Shown here in pieces: positions 52,301 to 61,868 of a stretch of 64,000 bases of DNA. Numbering within the stretch: the stretch's first letter is position 1; every line of letters starts with the position of its first letter. Made by a program: the position numbers and the translations under genes. The stretch is from JANOSH01 sp031415695 (lineage in GTDB: Bacteria > Actinomycetota > Acidimicrobiia > Acidimicrobiales > Ilumatobacteraceae): NCBI GenBank assembly GCA_031415695.1, contig JANOSH010000027.1:5620-69619 (forward strand). Direction: 5' to 3'. The notes beneath the pieces were generated by a model. The model was not told where the DNA came from. It ran no database searches and saw nothing but the letters and a program-made list of their open reading frames with translations.

Positions 52301-53030
52301 GGCCCCTGTTACCCCCAATCCTCAAGTCAGCAGCGTCTCCGCGTTTTTCCCGTGCTACAACGATGCTCAGTCCATCGGCGACATGGTTCGCAACGTCGAC
52401 GCCGCGTTGGCAACCCGTGTCGCAAACTACGAAATCATCGTGGTCAACGATGGTTCGAAGGACGAATCGCTCGATGTTCTCACTGCCTTGACCACCGAGG
52501 TTTCAGCGTTACGAATCGTGAACCACGAGGTCAACCGAGGCTACGGCGGTGCCTTACAGTCGGGGTTCAAGGCGGCAACGAAACAGTGGGTTTTTTACAC
52601 CGATGGCGATGCCCAATATGACTCGGGCGAAATCACTCGCTGCATCGATGCCGTTACCCCCACCACCGACATCGTGCAGGGGATGAAGATCGGTCGCGGC
52701 GACCCGTTGCACCGCAAGGTGATCGGCCGGGTGTATCACCATGTCGTCAAGCGCTTGTTCAGTCTGCACGTGCGTGACACCGATTGTGATTTCCGGCTTA
52801 TACGAAACAGCCTTATGCAAAACATTACGCTCACTGCCACCAGTGGTGTCATTTGCGTCGAGATGATGCGCAAGCTCGAGCAAGCCGGTGGCCGCTTTGT
52901 CGAAGTAGGTGTTAGTCATTACTTCCGGCCCCACGGCAAGAGCCAGTTCTTCCGGCTACCCGCCATAGCCCGGTCGGCACGCCAACTGCTGCAGCTGTGG
53001 TGGACGCTCATCATTCGTCGACGGCCCTAG
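52299..53030 (+). CDS. Glycosyltransferase family 2 (DPM1/polyprenyl-phosphate type)
   Basis: 243 residues from ATG 52299. Nucleotide-sugar pocket SAFFPCYNDAQSIGDMV and VVNDGSKDES, metal-binding DxD in FYTDGDAQYDSGE, and VRDTDCDFRLIRNSLM. No membrane helices of its own; this fits dolichol-phosphate-mannose-synthase-like enzymes that load a polyprenyl phosphate for a GT-C enzyme such as the divergent neighbour. That pairing is inference from context. Confidence 0.9.
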   Translation: MAPVTPNPQVSSVSAFFPCYNDAQSIGDMVRNVDAALATRVANYEIIVVNDGSKDESLDVLTALTTEVSALRIVNHEVNRGYGGALQSGFKAATKQWVFYTDGDAQYDSGEITRCIDAVTPTTDIVQGMKIGRGDPLHRKVIGRVYHHVVKRLFSLHVRDTDCDFRLIRNSLMQNITLTATSGVICVEMMRKLEQAGGRFVEVGVSHYFRPHGKSQFFRLPAIARSARQLLQLWWTLIIRRRP

Positions 53031-53037
53031 TCTCGGC

Positions 53038-53658
53038 TCAAGCGGTGTCGGCCCCGGTCGTCATGGCCTCGGCCTCTAGCCGTAGGCGGTTCGTGAGCGG
53101 GTGATTGTCGCTCAACGCCCGTTGGGCGCCTGCGAGTGCCTTCCTGATGTACTCACGAGCGGACGCCTTGTCGCCGGCCTGCCACAACACCACTGCGAGG
53201 TTTTGGAGGCTGGAGATCGTGCCGGGGTGGTCACGTCCAAGAACGCGTTCATGGTCGTTGAGGGTCTGTTCGAAAAGTCCTAATGCGCGGGCGGTATCAC
53301 CAGCAGCTAGGAAGGCGCCAGCGAGGTTATTGCGGCCGGCCAGCGTGTCAGGGTGGTCGAGCCCTAGTACACGTTCACGATCGACGAGTGCCTGTTCGAA
53401 CAGGGGCAGAGCTCGGCTGAGATCACCAGCAGCCTGATAGGCGCCAGCGAGGTTATTCCGGCTGGCCAAGGTATGCGGGTGGACGAGCCCGAGCACACGT
53501 TCATGGTCCTCGAGCGTCTGCTCGTACAGGGATACTGCCCGGGCGAAATTACCAGCGCTCTTGTAGGCGAAGGCAAGGTTATTGCGGCTAGCCAGCGTGT
53601 CCGGGTGATCAGACCCCAAAACACGCTCGCGATCGTGGGATGTCCGCTCGAACAGGCT
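53038..53658 (-). pseudogene. TPR-repeat remnant (3' end of a longer gene)
   Basis: Four 42-residue tetratricopeptide repeats and a partial fifth, each of the form DRERVLGSDHPDTLASRNNL, the kind found at the C-terminus of NB-ARC/STAND ATPases. They are nearly identical to each other at DNA level (126-nt periodicity). The frame stays open upstream to a start at 53874, but upstream of 53658 (residues before SPSLFERTSH) it shows no TPR similarity. So the 5' part of the original gene is missing and the segment abuts the broken ATPase. The C-terminus ends normally. Confidence 0.7.
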
Positions 53659-53752
53659 AGGAGAACTACACCTGCCTCGTGCACCACTCGGGTTGTGTGC
53701 TCCTCGACTGTGACGGCAGCCAGCGATGCAACTGCTCCGGCACAGCTGGTAC

Positions 53753-54566
53753 TCAACGCCTGTGGCTCCATGAGCGTAAGGTCTGGCGGACGCTGTACAC
53801 CGCATGTACACCGGGCAGGGTAAGACGACGCCCGTGTTGCGCGAAGAGCGTGCGCACCGATGAACGGACGGCATGGTTGGTCTCGTCCGTGTCGGCGAGT
53901 TTCTCGGTGGAGTCGATCAACACCACCACGCTATGTTCGCAAGTCGAGAACTTCCTGGCCTGTGATCCAATTTCGTCATGCACAGCCTTGACCACAACTT
54001 CGAGGCGACGATCGAGATGCTGGCGCAACCGCTGACGAAATTCGGGATTGTCACGCAGGCTGGCTTTCAGGTCCACCCCAGCCGTGGCGACTCCGGCATT
54101 CACACCGGCACTGCCGCCGAGCTCGGTGAACTCCCACTTACCGAGCCAGCCACCGGCCTTACTCCACACCGACTGACCCTTAACGAGTTTCAGCCGGCGC
54201 AGTTCGTCATCGAACGCGCCCGCGAGGGTGAGCAGGTAGTCACCAACACCGACCGCCGTGTATGGGTCGAGGTAGCCATCGAGGTCAAGGTAGAAGACGC
54301 GATAGCCGAGCGTGTCGAGCTTGCGCTGCAGACGCCGAAGCTCGGTGCTCTTACCGCTTCCGCGAAAACCCGAGAACAGGTGTGCGCTGCTCGACGATGG
54401 CGACCGGCGGATCTGGTTCGTGAGCAGTGCCACCGGGTCCGATCCCGGGTCGTTCACGTCATAGATCGAAACGTAGCACCGGCGGTCGTCCTCGGTATTC
54501 AGATCGAGTGGGCCGTTCTATCATCGCTTCATTCAGATCGGTCAGAAACTCCTCGGCGGATGACAC
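53753..54566 (-). pseudogene. Broken P-loop ATPase (frameshifted N-terminus, truncated C-terminus)
   Basis: From GTG 54566 the first 19 codons read VSSAEEFLTDLNEAMIERP. The original frame then appears to continue only after skipping one base near 54509: LDLNTEDDRRCYVSIYDVND, leading into DPVALLTNQIRRSP and Walker A FSGFRGSGKSTELRR. Walker B-like HSVVVLIDSTEKL is present. The frame ends abruptly at VHAVYSVRQTLRS. Intact relatives known to me continue beyond this point. So there is a 1-nt insertion and a 3' loss. The unshifted part can still be read from GTG 54457. Family resembles AAA ATPases linked to conflict or signalling systems; the role is unknown. Confidence 0.65.
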
Positions 54567-55032
54567 GCCCAAAGTGTACCGGTCCACCCGATTCGACCCG
54601 CGCGATGCAGGGCGTTGCCGCTCACGATCACGCCAGTCCGACCCAAAAAATGAAAGAAGTGGCGCTGGCCTCGACGTGTTGAAACAAGTTCGCTCGGTGT
54701 TTTCTCCGTGGCTGGCTACAACGGCTCAGCATGGTTTGGGAGAACCCGGGGACAAGTCATCACATCAAAGGCCACGTTGACTCAGTGGCCTCCGGAGGCC
54801 GAACTGGCAACGTTTGCGCCACATCTTTATCAACCTGAAGGTGTACCCCTCAAGTTCGACTGTTTCTCATGTGCATCCAAAAAGCGCCACCTTCCCGTTC
54901 GCCATTCCCGACCAAGATCGGTACGAGTTATGTTCTGATGGTGCGCCCCAAATACTTGGAAGTCAACTCTTGACTTTCTCTCGAAGTAGGAGGCGAATTC
55001 CCGCGAAACTGTCAAATGTGTAAGGTCTCAAG
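54567..55032. other. 466-nt spacer without a convincing gene
   Basis: Only short unsupported frames. It contains the 14-nt palindrome GGCCTCCGGAGGCC (54787-54800), and GGCCAC/GTGGCC arms nearby (54773-54790). Next to the broken ATPase, it may be decayed sequence of the same locus. Confidence 0.5.
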
Positions 55033-55584
55033 GTGCCTAACTCACTTCACCGCTCCGCTTCCGCCACCCTCGATGGGTGGATTGCGCCGAACGACGAGCA
55101 GGCAATTCTTCGAATGGAGTTCGTCGACCATCTCCGGGCCAACGACGACGCCATGTGGCGTACCTGCAAGGTTGGGCACCTCACCGGCTCTGCCATCGTT
55201 GTCGACGATGCCCGCACCTCCGTGCTTCTCACCTTGCACCCGCGGGTTGGACGCTGGGTGCAAGTTGGCGGACACTGCGAAGAAGGCGATGAAAGCCTGT
55301 CGGCTACAGCGCTTCGAGAAGCCAGCGAGGAGAGCGGCATCGTTGGTCTGACGATCGACCAGACCCCAATCGATCTCGACATTCATGCCTTTGACTGCCC
55401 ACGCCGCCACCCCAACCGCCACTTCGACGTGCGGTTTGTGTGCGTTGCACCGCCAGGCGCAATAGCTCAAATCAGCGATGAGTCACTCGATCTTGCCTGG
55501 TTCTCGTTCGACGCACTGCCCGACCAGATCGACGCTGCAACTCGGAGGCTCATCAGGCACGCCCAGCCGTCGACCTCGTTATGA
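55033..55584 (+). CDS. Nudix hydrolase
   Basis: 183 residues from GTG 55033. Nudix helix REASEESGI with the upstream GGHCEEGDESLSATAL loop, which is one residue longer than the classic G-x5-E-x7 spacing; this variant is common in actinobacterial Nudix proteins. N-terminal 45 residues form a helical extension. Hydrolyses a nucleoside diphosphate derivative, identity unknown. Convergent with the next Nudix gene, overlapping by 6 nt. Confidence 0.88.
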   Translation: MPNSLHRSASATLDGWIAPNDEQAILRMEFVDHLRANDDAMWRTCKVGHLTGSAIVVDDARTSVLLTLHPRVGRWVQVGGHCEEGDESLSATALREASEESGIVGLTIDQTPIDLDIHAFDCPRRHPNRHFDVRFVCVAPPGAIAQISDESLDLAWFSFDALPDQIDAATRRLIRHAQPSTSL

Positions 55585-56334
55585 CGCAGTGCTGATTCGC
55601 AGGAGTTGAAACAACATGCGACCCGTGGCACCCCACACGGTTTCGTCGTCGAGGTCGAAGAAATGCAAACTACGCAACTCATCTCCGCTTCCCCAGTGCT
55701 CCTCCCGATAGGTGTCGGATCGAAGCAGATCGACGAGGGGCACCGTGAAGATCCGGCTCACTTCGCTTGCCGCTGCCATCAGTTGCGGTCGACGTTCGAG
55801 GCGGGCAACGACGGGAACAATAAGGCTGCGGCTCACGATGGTGCCGACATGGTCGAGCTCGCCCACAATCGTCACGTCGGCCGGGTCGAGCGCCACCTCC
55901 TCGAATGCCTCGCGCAGCGCCGCCTGTACAGGCGTCTCGCCGGCATCGAGCCGACCGCCAGGAAAGCTCACCTCACCCCGATGACTCGACAGCTCCCAGG
56001 ATCGAGTCGTGAGCAGCACCTCGGCACCCCGCTCGCCTTCGAACACAGCAATGAGCACGGCTGACCTGCGGGGGTTCAGCACCACCACCGGACTCGGCGC
56101 ACCGGGGCCGCGGTCGGCCACACGTGCCAACAACGAATCCGTATCGATTTGTTGTTGATGGGCGGAATCGGGCCACGGAGCCAAAGCACCGATAGCCCAG
56201 TTCGGTGGTCGGGGAATGATCTGATGACCACCGCGCCGCCAACGCGCAAGCTCAGCCGGTTGCGCGGGCTGTACTCGGCCCTCAGCCACGCCGTTTACGC
56301 CACGCCGCACGGCCCGCAGCTGCTGCTCGGCCAC
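55579..56334 (-). CDS. Nudix CoA pyrophosphatase (NudL/YeaB-like)
   Basis: 251 residues. LLTTRSWELSSHRGEVSFPG precedes the Nudix box (G-RLDAG-E-TPVQAAL-REAFEEVAL), the CoA-specific UPF0035 signature. The Gly normally near the end of the box is Ala here. Cleaves CoA to 3',5'-ADP and phosphopantetheine. N-terminal about 75 residues are an extension. Its start overlaps the 3' end of the upstream membrane-protein gene by 53 nt. Confidence 0.88.
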   Translation of the reverse strand: MAEQQLRAVRRGVNGVAEGRVQPAQPAELARWRRGGHQIIPRPPNWAIGALAPWPDSAHQQQIDTDSLLARVADRGPGAPSPVVVLNPRRSAVLIAVFEGERGAEVLLTTRSWELSSHRGEVSFPGGRLDAGETPVQAALREAFEEVALDPADVTIVGELDHVGTIVSRSLIVPVVARLERRPQLMAAASEVSRIFTVPLVDLLRSDTYREEHWGSGDELRSLHFFDLDDETVWGATGRMLFQLLRISTAS

Positions 56335-56761
56335 TGATGGCCCCAGCTACCTTGCTGGCCCCCTGCGCTCTTTCTGACACGGCCCGGGCGTCGATGGTTC
56401 GGGTTCGCGGCGCCCGCTCTCGTACTCGGCGATCAGAATAGTCCGTCCGCGACACCAACACGGCCAGCATCACCCCACCTGCCACGAGCCAGAAGGTGCC
56501 CTTGGGACCAAGCCAGTCACGGAACAACCCGCCGAGCACCACCAACATTGCCGCTGCGCCGATATCGAGATACCGCTGCGTCGAACGGGCGACCAGCTTT
56601 TTGGCCGCCAAGGGGGCATCGGACGTGGACGCCAGAAGTGCTATAACAGCGGCCCCGGTCAAGACGGCTACTGGTTGGTTGGCACGGACAGCACCGGTAG
56701 CTACGAGTAGGGCGATCAGATACTCGATGATCTGATGCATCCAAAAAGGCAATCGATTCAC
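56282..56761 (-). CDS. Small membrane protein, unknown function
   Basis: 159 residues with GTG 56761 (NRLPFWMHQIIEYLIALLVA) or ATG 56740. Hydrophobic segments at about 12-25, 33-48, 70-85 and 92-108, then a basic, Arg/Ala-rich tail (RERAPRTRTIDARAVSERAQ). Located just past the groEL terminator. Family unknown. Confidence 0.65.
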   Translation of the reverse strand: MNRLPFWMHQIIEYLIALLVATGAVRANQPVAVLTGAAVIALLASTSDAPLAAKKLVARSTQRYLDIGAAAMLVVLGGLFRDWLGPKGTFWLVAGGVMLAVLVSRTDYSDRRVRERAPRTRTIDARAVSERAQGASKVAGAISGRAAAAGRAAWRKRRG

Positions 56762-56792
56762 AACACGCAAAACTAGCGCCCTACGTAGAAAG

Positions 56793-56827
56793 CAAACGGC
56801 CCCGGAGAAGCTCCGGGGCCGTTTGCC
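56793..56827 (-). terminator. Rho-independent terminator after groEL
   Basis: Perfect 16-bp stem, GCAAACGGCCCCGGAG / CTCCGGGGCCGTTTGC, with a 3-nt loop. Read on the minus strand it is followed by TTTCTA, a weak T-run. It begins 51 nt after the groEL stop, well placed to end the groES-groEL transcript. Confidence 0.88.
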
Positions 56828-56877
56828 TTGCTGAGTTGCCATTCTCCGAGGAGTCAGGCGGTGCCGCTTGGCGAGAC

Positions 56878-58512
56878 TTACATCATGCCCATTCCACCGC
56901 CGCCGTGGCCATGGCCACCTGCAGCTGCTGGTTTCGGTTCGGGCTTCTCAACGACAATAGCCTCGGTGGTGAGCACCATGGCGGCAATTGACGCTGCGTT
57001 CTGCAGAGCGGCTCGCGTGACCTTGGCCGGGTCGATGACGCCAGCCTTGACAAGGTCTTCGAGTTCACCCGTGGCTGCGTTAAGGCCGATGGCACCCGAC
57101 GACGCCTCGGCCTTTTGCACCATGACCGCGCCTTCAAGGCCAGCATTTTCGGCGATGAGACGCGCCGGTGCATCGAGTGCAGCAAGAACGGTGCGAGCAC
57201 CAGTTGCCTGGTCGCCCTCGAGCTTGGCTGCCTCGGCGGCTACTGCCACCTTGGCACGGACAAGAGCCAAACCACCGCCGGGGACAATGCCCTCTTCGAT
57301 GGCCGCACGGGTAGCCGACACGGCGTCTTCGATGCGGTGCTTCTTTTCCTTGAGCTCGACTTCGGTAGCTGCGCCAACCTTGATGACAGCAACGCCACCC
57401 GACATCTTGGCCAGGCGCTCTTGCAGCTTCTCGCGGTCCCAGTCTGAATCGGTGTTTTCGATTTCGGCCTTGATCTGGTTGATGCGACCCTTGACGTCGT
57501 CTTCAGAACCGCTGCCGCCAACAATGGTGGTGTTGTCCTTGGTGACGATGACCTTGCTGGCACGACCAAGCAGGTCGAGCGTTGCGTTCTCGAGCTTCAG
57601 GCCAACTTCTTCAGCAATAACCTGTCCGCCGGTAAGGGTGGCCATGTCCTGCATCATTGCCTTGCGACGATCGCCGAAGCCTGGGGCCTTGATCGACACC
57701 GACTTGAACGTTCCACGAATCTTGTTGACGACCATGGTGGCCAACGCTTCGCCGTCGACATCTTCGGCGATGATGACGAGACCCTTGCCGGTCTGCATGA
57801 CCTTTTCGAGCACCGGCAAAATGGCCTGAACCGACGAGATCTTGCCCGCGTTGAACAAGATGTACGGATCGTCCATGACCGCTTCTTGGCGGTCGGGATC
57901 GGTGACCAGGTACGGCGAGATGTAGCCCTTATCAAACTGCATACCCTCGACGAAATCGAGTTCGATGCCAAAGGTATTGGACTCTTCAACCGTAACGACG
58001 CCGTCTTTGCCGACCTTGTCGATGGCATCGGCGATGACCTGGCCAATGGCCGGATCGGCGGCAGAGATGGTAGCCACCTGGGCGATCTCGGACTTGTCGT
58101 CGATTTCTTTCGACTGAGCCTTGATGGACGCAACCGCGGCGGCAACAGCCTTTTCGATGCCCTTCTTCAGAGCCATAGGGTTGGCACCGGCAGCGACGTT
58201 ACGCATGCCTTCGCGAACCATGGCCTGAGCAAGCACCGTGGCGGTAGTGGTACCGTCACCGGCGACATCGTTGGTCTTGGTGGCGACTTCTTTCACCAAC
58301 TGTGCGCCGAGGTTCTCGAACGGATCTTCGAGCTCGACTTCTTTGGCGATAGACACACCGTCGTTAGTGATGGTGGGCGCACCGAACTTCTTGTCGAGGA
58401 CGACGTTGCGACCTTTGGGGCCGAGCGTTACCTTGACGGCATTGGCGAGCTTGTTGACGCCAGCTTCGAGCGAACGACGAGCTTCCTCGTCGAATTTGAG
58501 GATCTTTGACAT
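56878..58512 (-). CDS. groEL: Chaperonin GroEL (60 kDa)
   Basis: 544 residues. N-terminal KVTLGPKGRNVVLDKKFG, ATP site DGTTTATVLAQAMVREG, apical and intermediate segments normal, ILPVLEKVMQTGKGLVIIAE. C-terminal tail is GGHGHGGGGMGMM, the Gly/Met type with extra His, as in some actinobacterial GroEL1-like proteins. Folds proteins in the cytoplasm with GroES. 12 nt downstream of groES, one operon under the CIRCE operator. Confidence 0.98.
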   Translation of the reverse strand: MSKILKFDEEARRSLEAGVNKLANAVKVTLGPKGRNVVLDKKFGAPTITNDGVSIAKEVELEDPFENLGAQLVKEVATKTNDVAGDGTTTATVLAQAMVREGMRNVAAGANPMALKKGIEKAVAAAVASIKAQSKEIDDKSEIAQVATISAADPAIGQVIADAIDKVGKDGVVTVEESNTFGIELDFVEGMQFDKGYISPYLVTDPDRQEAVMDDPYILFNAGKISSVQAILPVLEKVMQTGKGLVIIAEDVDGEALATMVVNKIRGTFKSVSIKAPGFGDRRKAMMQDMATLTGGQVIAEEVGLKLENATLDLLGRASKVIVTKDNTTIVGGSGSEDDVKGRINQIKAEIENTDSDWDREKLQERLAKMSGGVAVIKVGAATEVELKEKKHRIEDAVSATRAAIEEGIVPGGGLALVRAKVAVAAEAAKLEGDQATGARTVLAALDAPARLIAENAGLEGAVMVQKAEASSGAIGLNAATGELEDLVKAGVIDPAKVTRAALQNAASIAAMVLTTEAIVVEKPEPKPAAAGGHGHGGGGMGMM

Positions 58513-58524
58513 AGGTGCTTCGCC

Positions 58525-58818
58525 TTACTTGCCGACAACGGCGAGAACGTCGCGGGCATTCAGAATCAACAGATCCTGGCCTTCAACGGTGATCTCGGTG
58601 CCGCCGTACTTCGAGTAGACGACGGTGTCGCCGACGTTGACGTCCATCGGGATGATGGCGCCTGACTGATCAGAGCGACGGCCAGGGCCGACAGCGAGGA
58701 CGGTGCCTTGCTGCGGCTTCTCCTTAGCTGTATCTGGGATGACGAGGCCGGAAGCAGTGCGTGCTTCGGCTTCGTTGGCCTTGACGACGATTCGATCATC
58801 GAGGGGCTTCAGGTTCAT
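58525..58818 (-). CDS. groES: Co-chaperonin GroES
   Basis: 97 residues from ATG 58818 (MNLKPLDDRIVVKANEAEAR), the standard length and start. Mobile loop TASGLVIPDTAKEKPQQGTV, roof loop region GAIIPMDVNVGDTVVYSKYG. An extended frame to 58851 would include the CIRCE element and is rejected. Confidence 0.97.
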   Translation of the reverse strand: MNLKPLDDRIVVKANEAEARTASGLVIPDTAKEKPQQGTVLAVGPGRRSDQSGAIIPMDVNVGDTVVYSKYGGTEITVEGQDLLILNARDVLAVVGK

Positions 58819-58844
58819 GATGTTGGGAGCCTCCGTTAGGGCGG

Positions 58845-58871
58845 TTAGCACTCGACACGTGCGACTGCTAA
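58845..58871 (-). promoter_or_regulatory. CIRCE operator (HrcA binding site)
   Basis: Reads TTAGCACTC - N9 - GACTGCTAA. The consensus is TTAGCACTC-N9-GAGTGCTAA, so only one base differs. Its near edge is 26 nt upstream of the groES start, where HrcA would repress groESL until heat shock. Confidence 0.93.
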
Positions 58872-59041
58872 CGCTAGCGACTCAGTAGGTCATTTAGCAA
58901 CCGGACGGCGAGAGTGCCAAACGAACGACCGCCATTTGTGCGCCGCCACCCACCCTTGGTGCTTGTCACCAATGCAACTATCAAGCCTGGTTAGAGTCGT
59001 CGGCGGGGCGCACGCCGCAGCGCCAGATGATTGAGGTACGT

Positions 59042-61867
59042 ATGGACACCCGAAAGCTTCTGCAGTCGTGTTTGGCAATGTCCCTTGCGTCGCTAGCGTT
59101 AGTCGTGGCCGGGCAAATCCCGGTGGCGAACGCTGCGCCCTCGAACGACCCGGTTGGCTACATCAGCGTCGCCACGTCTGGCGAACCCACCCAGTTCGTC
59201 GTTGGACTCCAAGAGTCCATCGTTGCGCTCGGAGCATCCGGTGGTCGCGCACGACGCACACAAACGGCCACCTCCGTGCGTGTTGTCGCCGACACGAAAG
59301 CAACGGGCCCCACGGCCTGTAAAGGCACCGATGTCACGGCGTTCTCGATAAGTACCTGCACTACCGGGCTCACGGATCCAGCGGTATTAGAGGGCGCCGG
59401 TGCTGTGGTGTCAACCGACTCGGGCACAAACGGTACGGGTTCGGTCGGCGGCGTCGCCGTCATCCCCGCCGGTGCATCGCCAACTGGCGCGACACTCATC
59501 GCCAGCGCCCCCCAACTACGCCCATCGGCGAAGGCCGGGTCCTCTGGCCCAAACGCCATCCTCACCACCGACATCAAAGGCCTTCGCGTTTCCACCCAAT
59601 ACGTGCCGGGAGTCGTCCCCGGGCCTGCGTGTGCCACGGCATGGGGTGATGCCAGCGCCGCCACATACCTCGGCTCCAACTGCGACACCCCGCTCGCACA
59701 GATTGGCGAAACCACGGGCAGCCTGCCAGCTACCGCAGCTCAGAACGATGCACTAGTCGGCATTGGCGACGTGGAATTGTCCGCCGACGGTTCCAAGTTG
59801 CTAGCCACCAACGTTCATGACGGCTACGTCTATACCGGCCCGGTTGGGGTCGATGGCACCTTGGCCAAGGTTCCGAGCCGTCCCGCGTTCGCAACCGATA
59901 ACACCTGGCGGCCGTACGGCTTGAGCAACTACGCCATGTCAACGCTTGTCACCTGGACGAAACTTGCGCCACCAACGCCCGGGGCCGAGAACCTCATCGA
60001 GTCCATGGCAGTTGCCGCTCTCGATCAGGCCACCAACACCTGGAGAAACGTGGTCGAGCCAGTGCCAGTCTCGCTCCTGGGTGACGCCCACCAGTTTGGC
60101 GTGTTGTCCGCAGCCGAGGTCGACATCAACGGCGACCTGGTCGTCACATTCCTCAATGTGCACCGTCAGGCCATCTCGACCACGTTCCAGGAGGCCATCT
60201 CGGCCCCGGTCATCAAACTCTCGGCCGACGGCGTCGATCATTGGACCAACAACGTGGCTGCGGCGCAACGCCTAGCCAGCTACGCAATCGACGGAACTCC
60301 GAATCCATCATTCGGTCGCTTGCACCGAGACCCCCGTCGCGCACAGACCATCGTCACGTCGATTGACCCGTTGAAGTACTACAGCGGCGGCCTCACCTGG
60401 TACGACGCCACCGGCGGGCTCGGTGGTCGCGAACAAGTCACATGGCGAGGCGAAGGTACCGGCGCATACCGCTCGGGCACCCGGACGGTCGACTATGACC
60501 GATATCTCAACGACGAGGACCTTCTCGTGAAGCGTCGCGGCAACGAGCAAGATTCCCCGTGGGTCGACGTGTTTGGCTTCGGCAAATCAAACGGTCTAGG
60601 CGACCTCGAAACCTTGAGCAACGTGGCGCTTGTCGGTGGTCGTACCTGGGCCGACAGCGACGCCGACGGCATTCAAGAACCGGGGGAAGCGTCCATCGCC
60701 GACGTCGCTATCGAAGTGGTCCACCCAGGAGGAACCGCCGTAGTTCGTACGGACGCTCGAGGCGTGTGGGTAGCGTCCATCGACACCGACCGTCCCGTCC
60801 AAGCCCGAGTCGCAGCGTCTAACTTCGAGGCTGGTGCCGTCTTCGGCGTCGGAGGCGCACGAGCCGGCTGGTTTGTGACCGCCGCCAACAGCGGCACCGA
60901 TCGAGGTGTCGACAGCGACGCCGAGTCGTCGACTCGGGTGCTCCTTGGCGTCGGCCGACGATTTCTCGCCGGCGCGGTCGACTACACGTTCGACGCCGGC
61001 TTCATGCCAGCCGCTTCGACTCGGGCGGCCAATGTCATCCGGGGAATTGTGTACAACGATCTCGACGGTAACGGCATCCGGGGTTCGTTCGAGCCTCCGG
61101 CACCAGGCATTTCCGTCAAGGTTCTGGCGTCCGGATGCACGACAGCGATCTCCGACGCGGCTGGAGTCATGCAAACACCACAACCGTCGGGAGCAAGCGG
61201 CGAGTACGCATTTGCTGGCCTCTCCCCCGGCAACTATTGCGTTGTCGGCGAACTGCCACCGGGCTACAAATGGTCGGGAAACAGCAGCGTCAACCAAGCA
61301 ACCGGCACCGTTCCGGTGAGCGGACTCGGCACAGTGGTGGCAGCTGAAGGCGCGTACGACCTTGGCGTGGCGTCGTTGGGTGCGCCGTGTTTGAAACTCA
61401 ACTTCGAGATCCAAGATGGTCCCGCCAGTTGGCGCGAAGCCAACGATGCAACGTCTGCTCCCGCGAACACCGCCGACGCGGCAAGCCGAAACTACCGCGC
61501 CACCGTCATCAACTGTGGGTCTACCGCGCTTGGCAACGCAGTGCTCATGCCCGGAGTCGTTGGTGCAGCGCCACTGTCGTGGGCGATGCTGGCACCTGGC
61601 CAAGTCATCATCACCGAGCCTTTTGTCGGTCGTGCCGTGCAATCAATCGCCACCGCAAGCCTTACAGCGGTCGATGTCCGCTCGGGACGACTTGTGAACG
61701 TTACGGACCCAGCCCACCTCGGCGTGGTCCCGGCGACAGTGAGCGTGTTGCCTCGAACCGGCGGAGGTATCGATATGCGCCGTGCCGTAGGTATTGCCGA
61801 GGTGCTCGTGATTGTCGGCGCCATGCTCGTTGCCCTGGGCTACCGCCGCAAACTCGCCAATCAATAG
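59042..61867 (+). CDS. Cell-wall-anchored surface protein with SdrD B-like domains and LPRTG signal
   Basis: 941 residues from ATG 59042 (MDTRKLLQSCLAMSLASLAL), signal peptide ending near NAA-PS. Residues about 35-520 are a large unknown beta-rich region with GVVPGPACATAWGDASAA-like blocks, similar to DUF-type actinobacterial exported proteins. Two SdrD B-like domains follow: RTWADSDADGIQEPGEASIA and VYNDLDGNGIRGSFEPPAPG, calcium-binding-like loops. C-terminus: VLPRTGGG (sortase motif LPxTG), membrane helix AEVLVIVGAMLVALGY and RRKLANQ. This suggests covalent cell-wall attachment by a class A- or E-like sortase. No sortase is in the window. Confidence 0.92.
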   Translation: MDTRKLLQSCLAMSLASLALVVAGQIPVANAAPSNDPVGYISVATSGEPTQFVVGLQESIVALGASGGRARRTQTATSVRVVADTKATGPTACKGTDVTAFSISTCTTGLTDPAVLEGAGAVVSTDSGTNGTGSVGGVAVIPAGASPTGATLIASAPQLRPSAKAGSSGPNAILTTDIKGLRVSTQYVPGVVPGPACATAWGDASAATYLGSNCDTPLAQIGETTGSLPATAAQNDALVGIGDVELSADGSKLLATNVHDGYVYTGPVGVDGTLAKVPSRPAFATDNTWRPYGLSNYAMSTLVTWTKLAPPTPGAENLIESMAVAALDQATNTWRNVVEPVPVSLLGDAHQFGVLSAAEVDINGDLVVTFLNVHRQAISTTFQEAISAPVIKLSADGVDHWTNNVAAAQRLASYAIDGTPNPSFGRLHRDPRRAQTIVTSIDPLKYYSGGLTWYDATGGLGGREQVTWRGEGTGAYRSGTRTVDYDRYLNDEDLLVKRRGNEQDSPWVDVFGFGKSNGLGDLETLSNVALVGGRTWADSDADGIQEPGEASIADVAIEVVHPGGTAVVRTDARGVWVASIDTDRPVQARVAASNFEAGAVFGVGGARAGWFVTAANSGTDRGVDSDAESSTRVLLGVGRRFLAGAVDYTFDAGFMPAASTRAANVIRGIVYNDLDGNGIRGSFEPPAPGISVKVLASGCTTAISDAAGVMQTPQPSGASGEYAFAGLSPGNYCVVGELPPGYKWSGNSSVNQATGTVPVSGLGTVVAAEGAYDLGVASLGAPCLKLNFEIQDGPASWREANDATSAPANTADAASRNYRATVINCGSTALGNAVLMPGVVGAAPLSWAMLAPGQVIITEPFVGRAVQSIATASLTAVDVRSGRLVNVTDPAHLGVVPATVSVLPRTGGGIDMRRAVGIAEVLVIVGAMLVALGYRRKLANQ

Positions 61868-61868
61868 C

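Noticed and set aside
56828..57829. 333-codon plus-strand frame opposite groEL
   Set aside because: Entirely antisense to a certain gene, with no family resemblance; a frame shadow of GC-rich coding sequence.
60596..61642. 348-codon minus-strand frame opposite the LPRTG protein
   Set aside because: Antisense shadow; composition rich in Arg/Gly/His and no domain.
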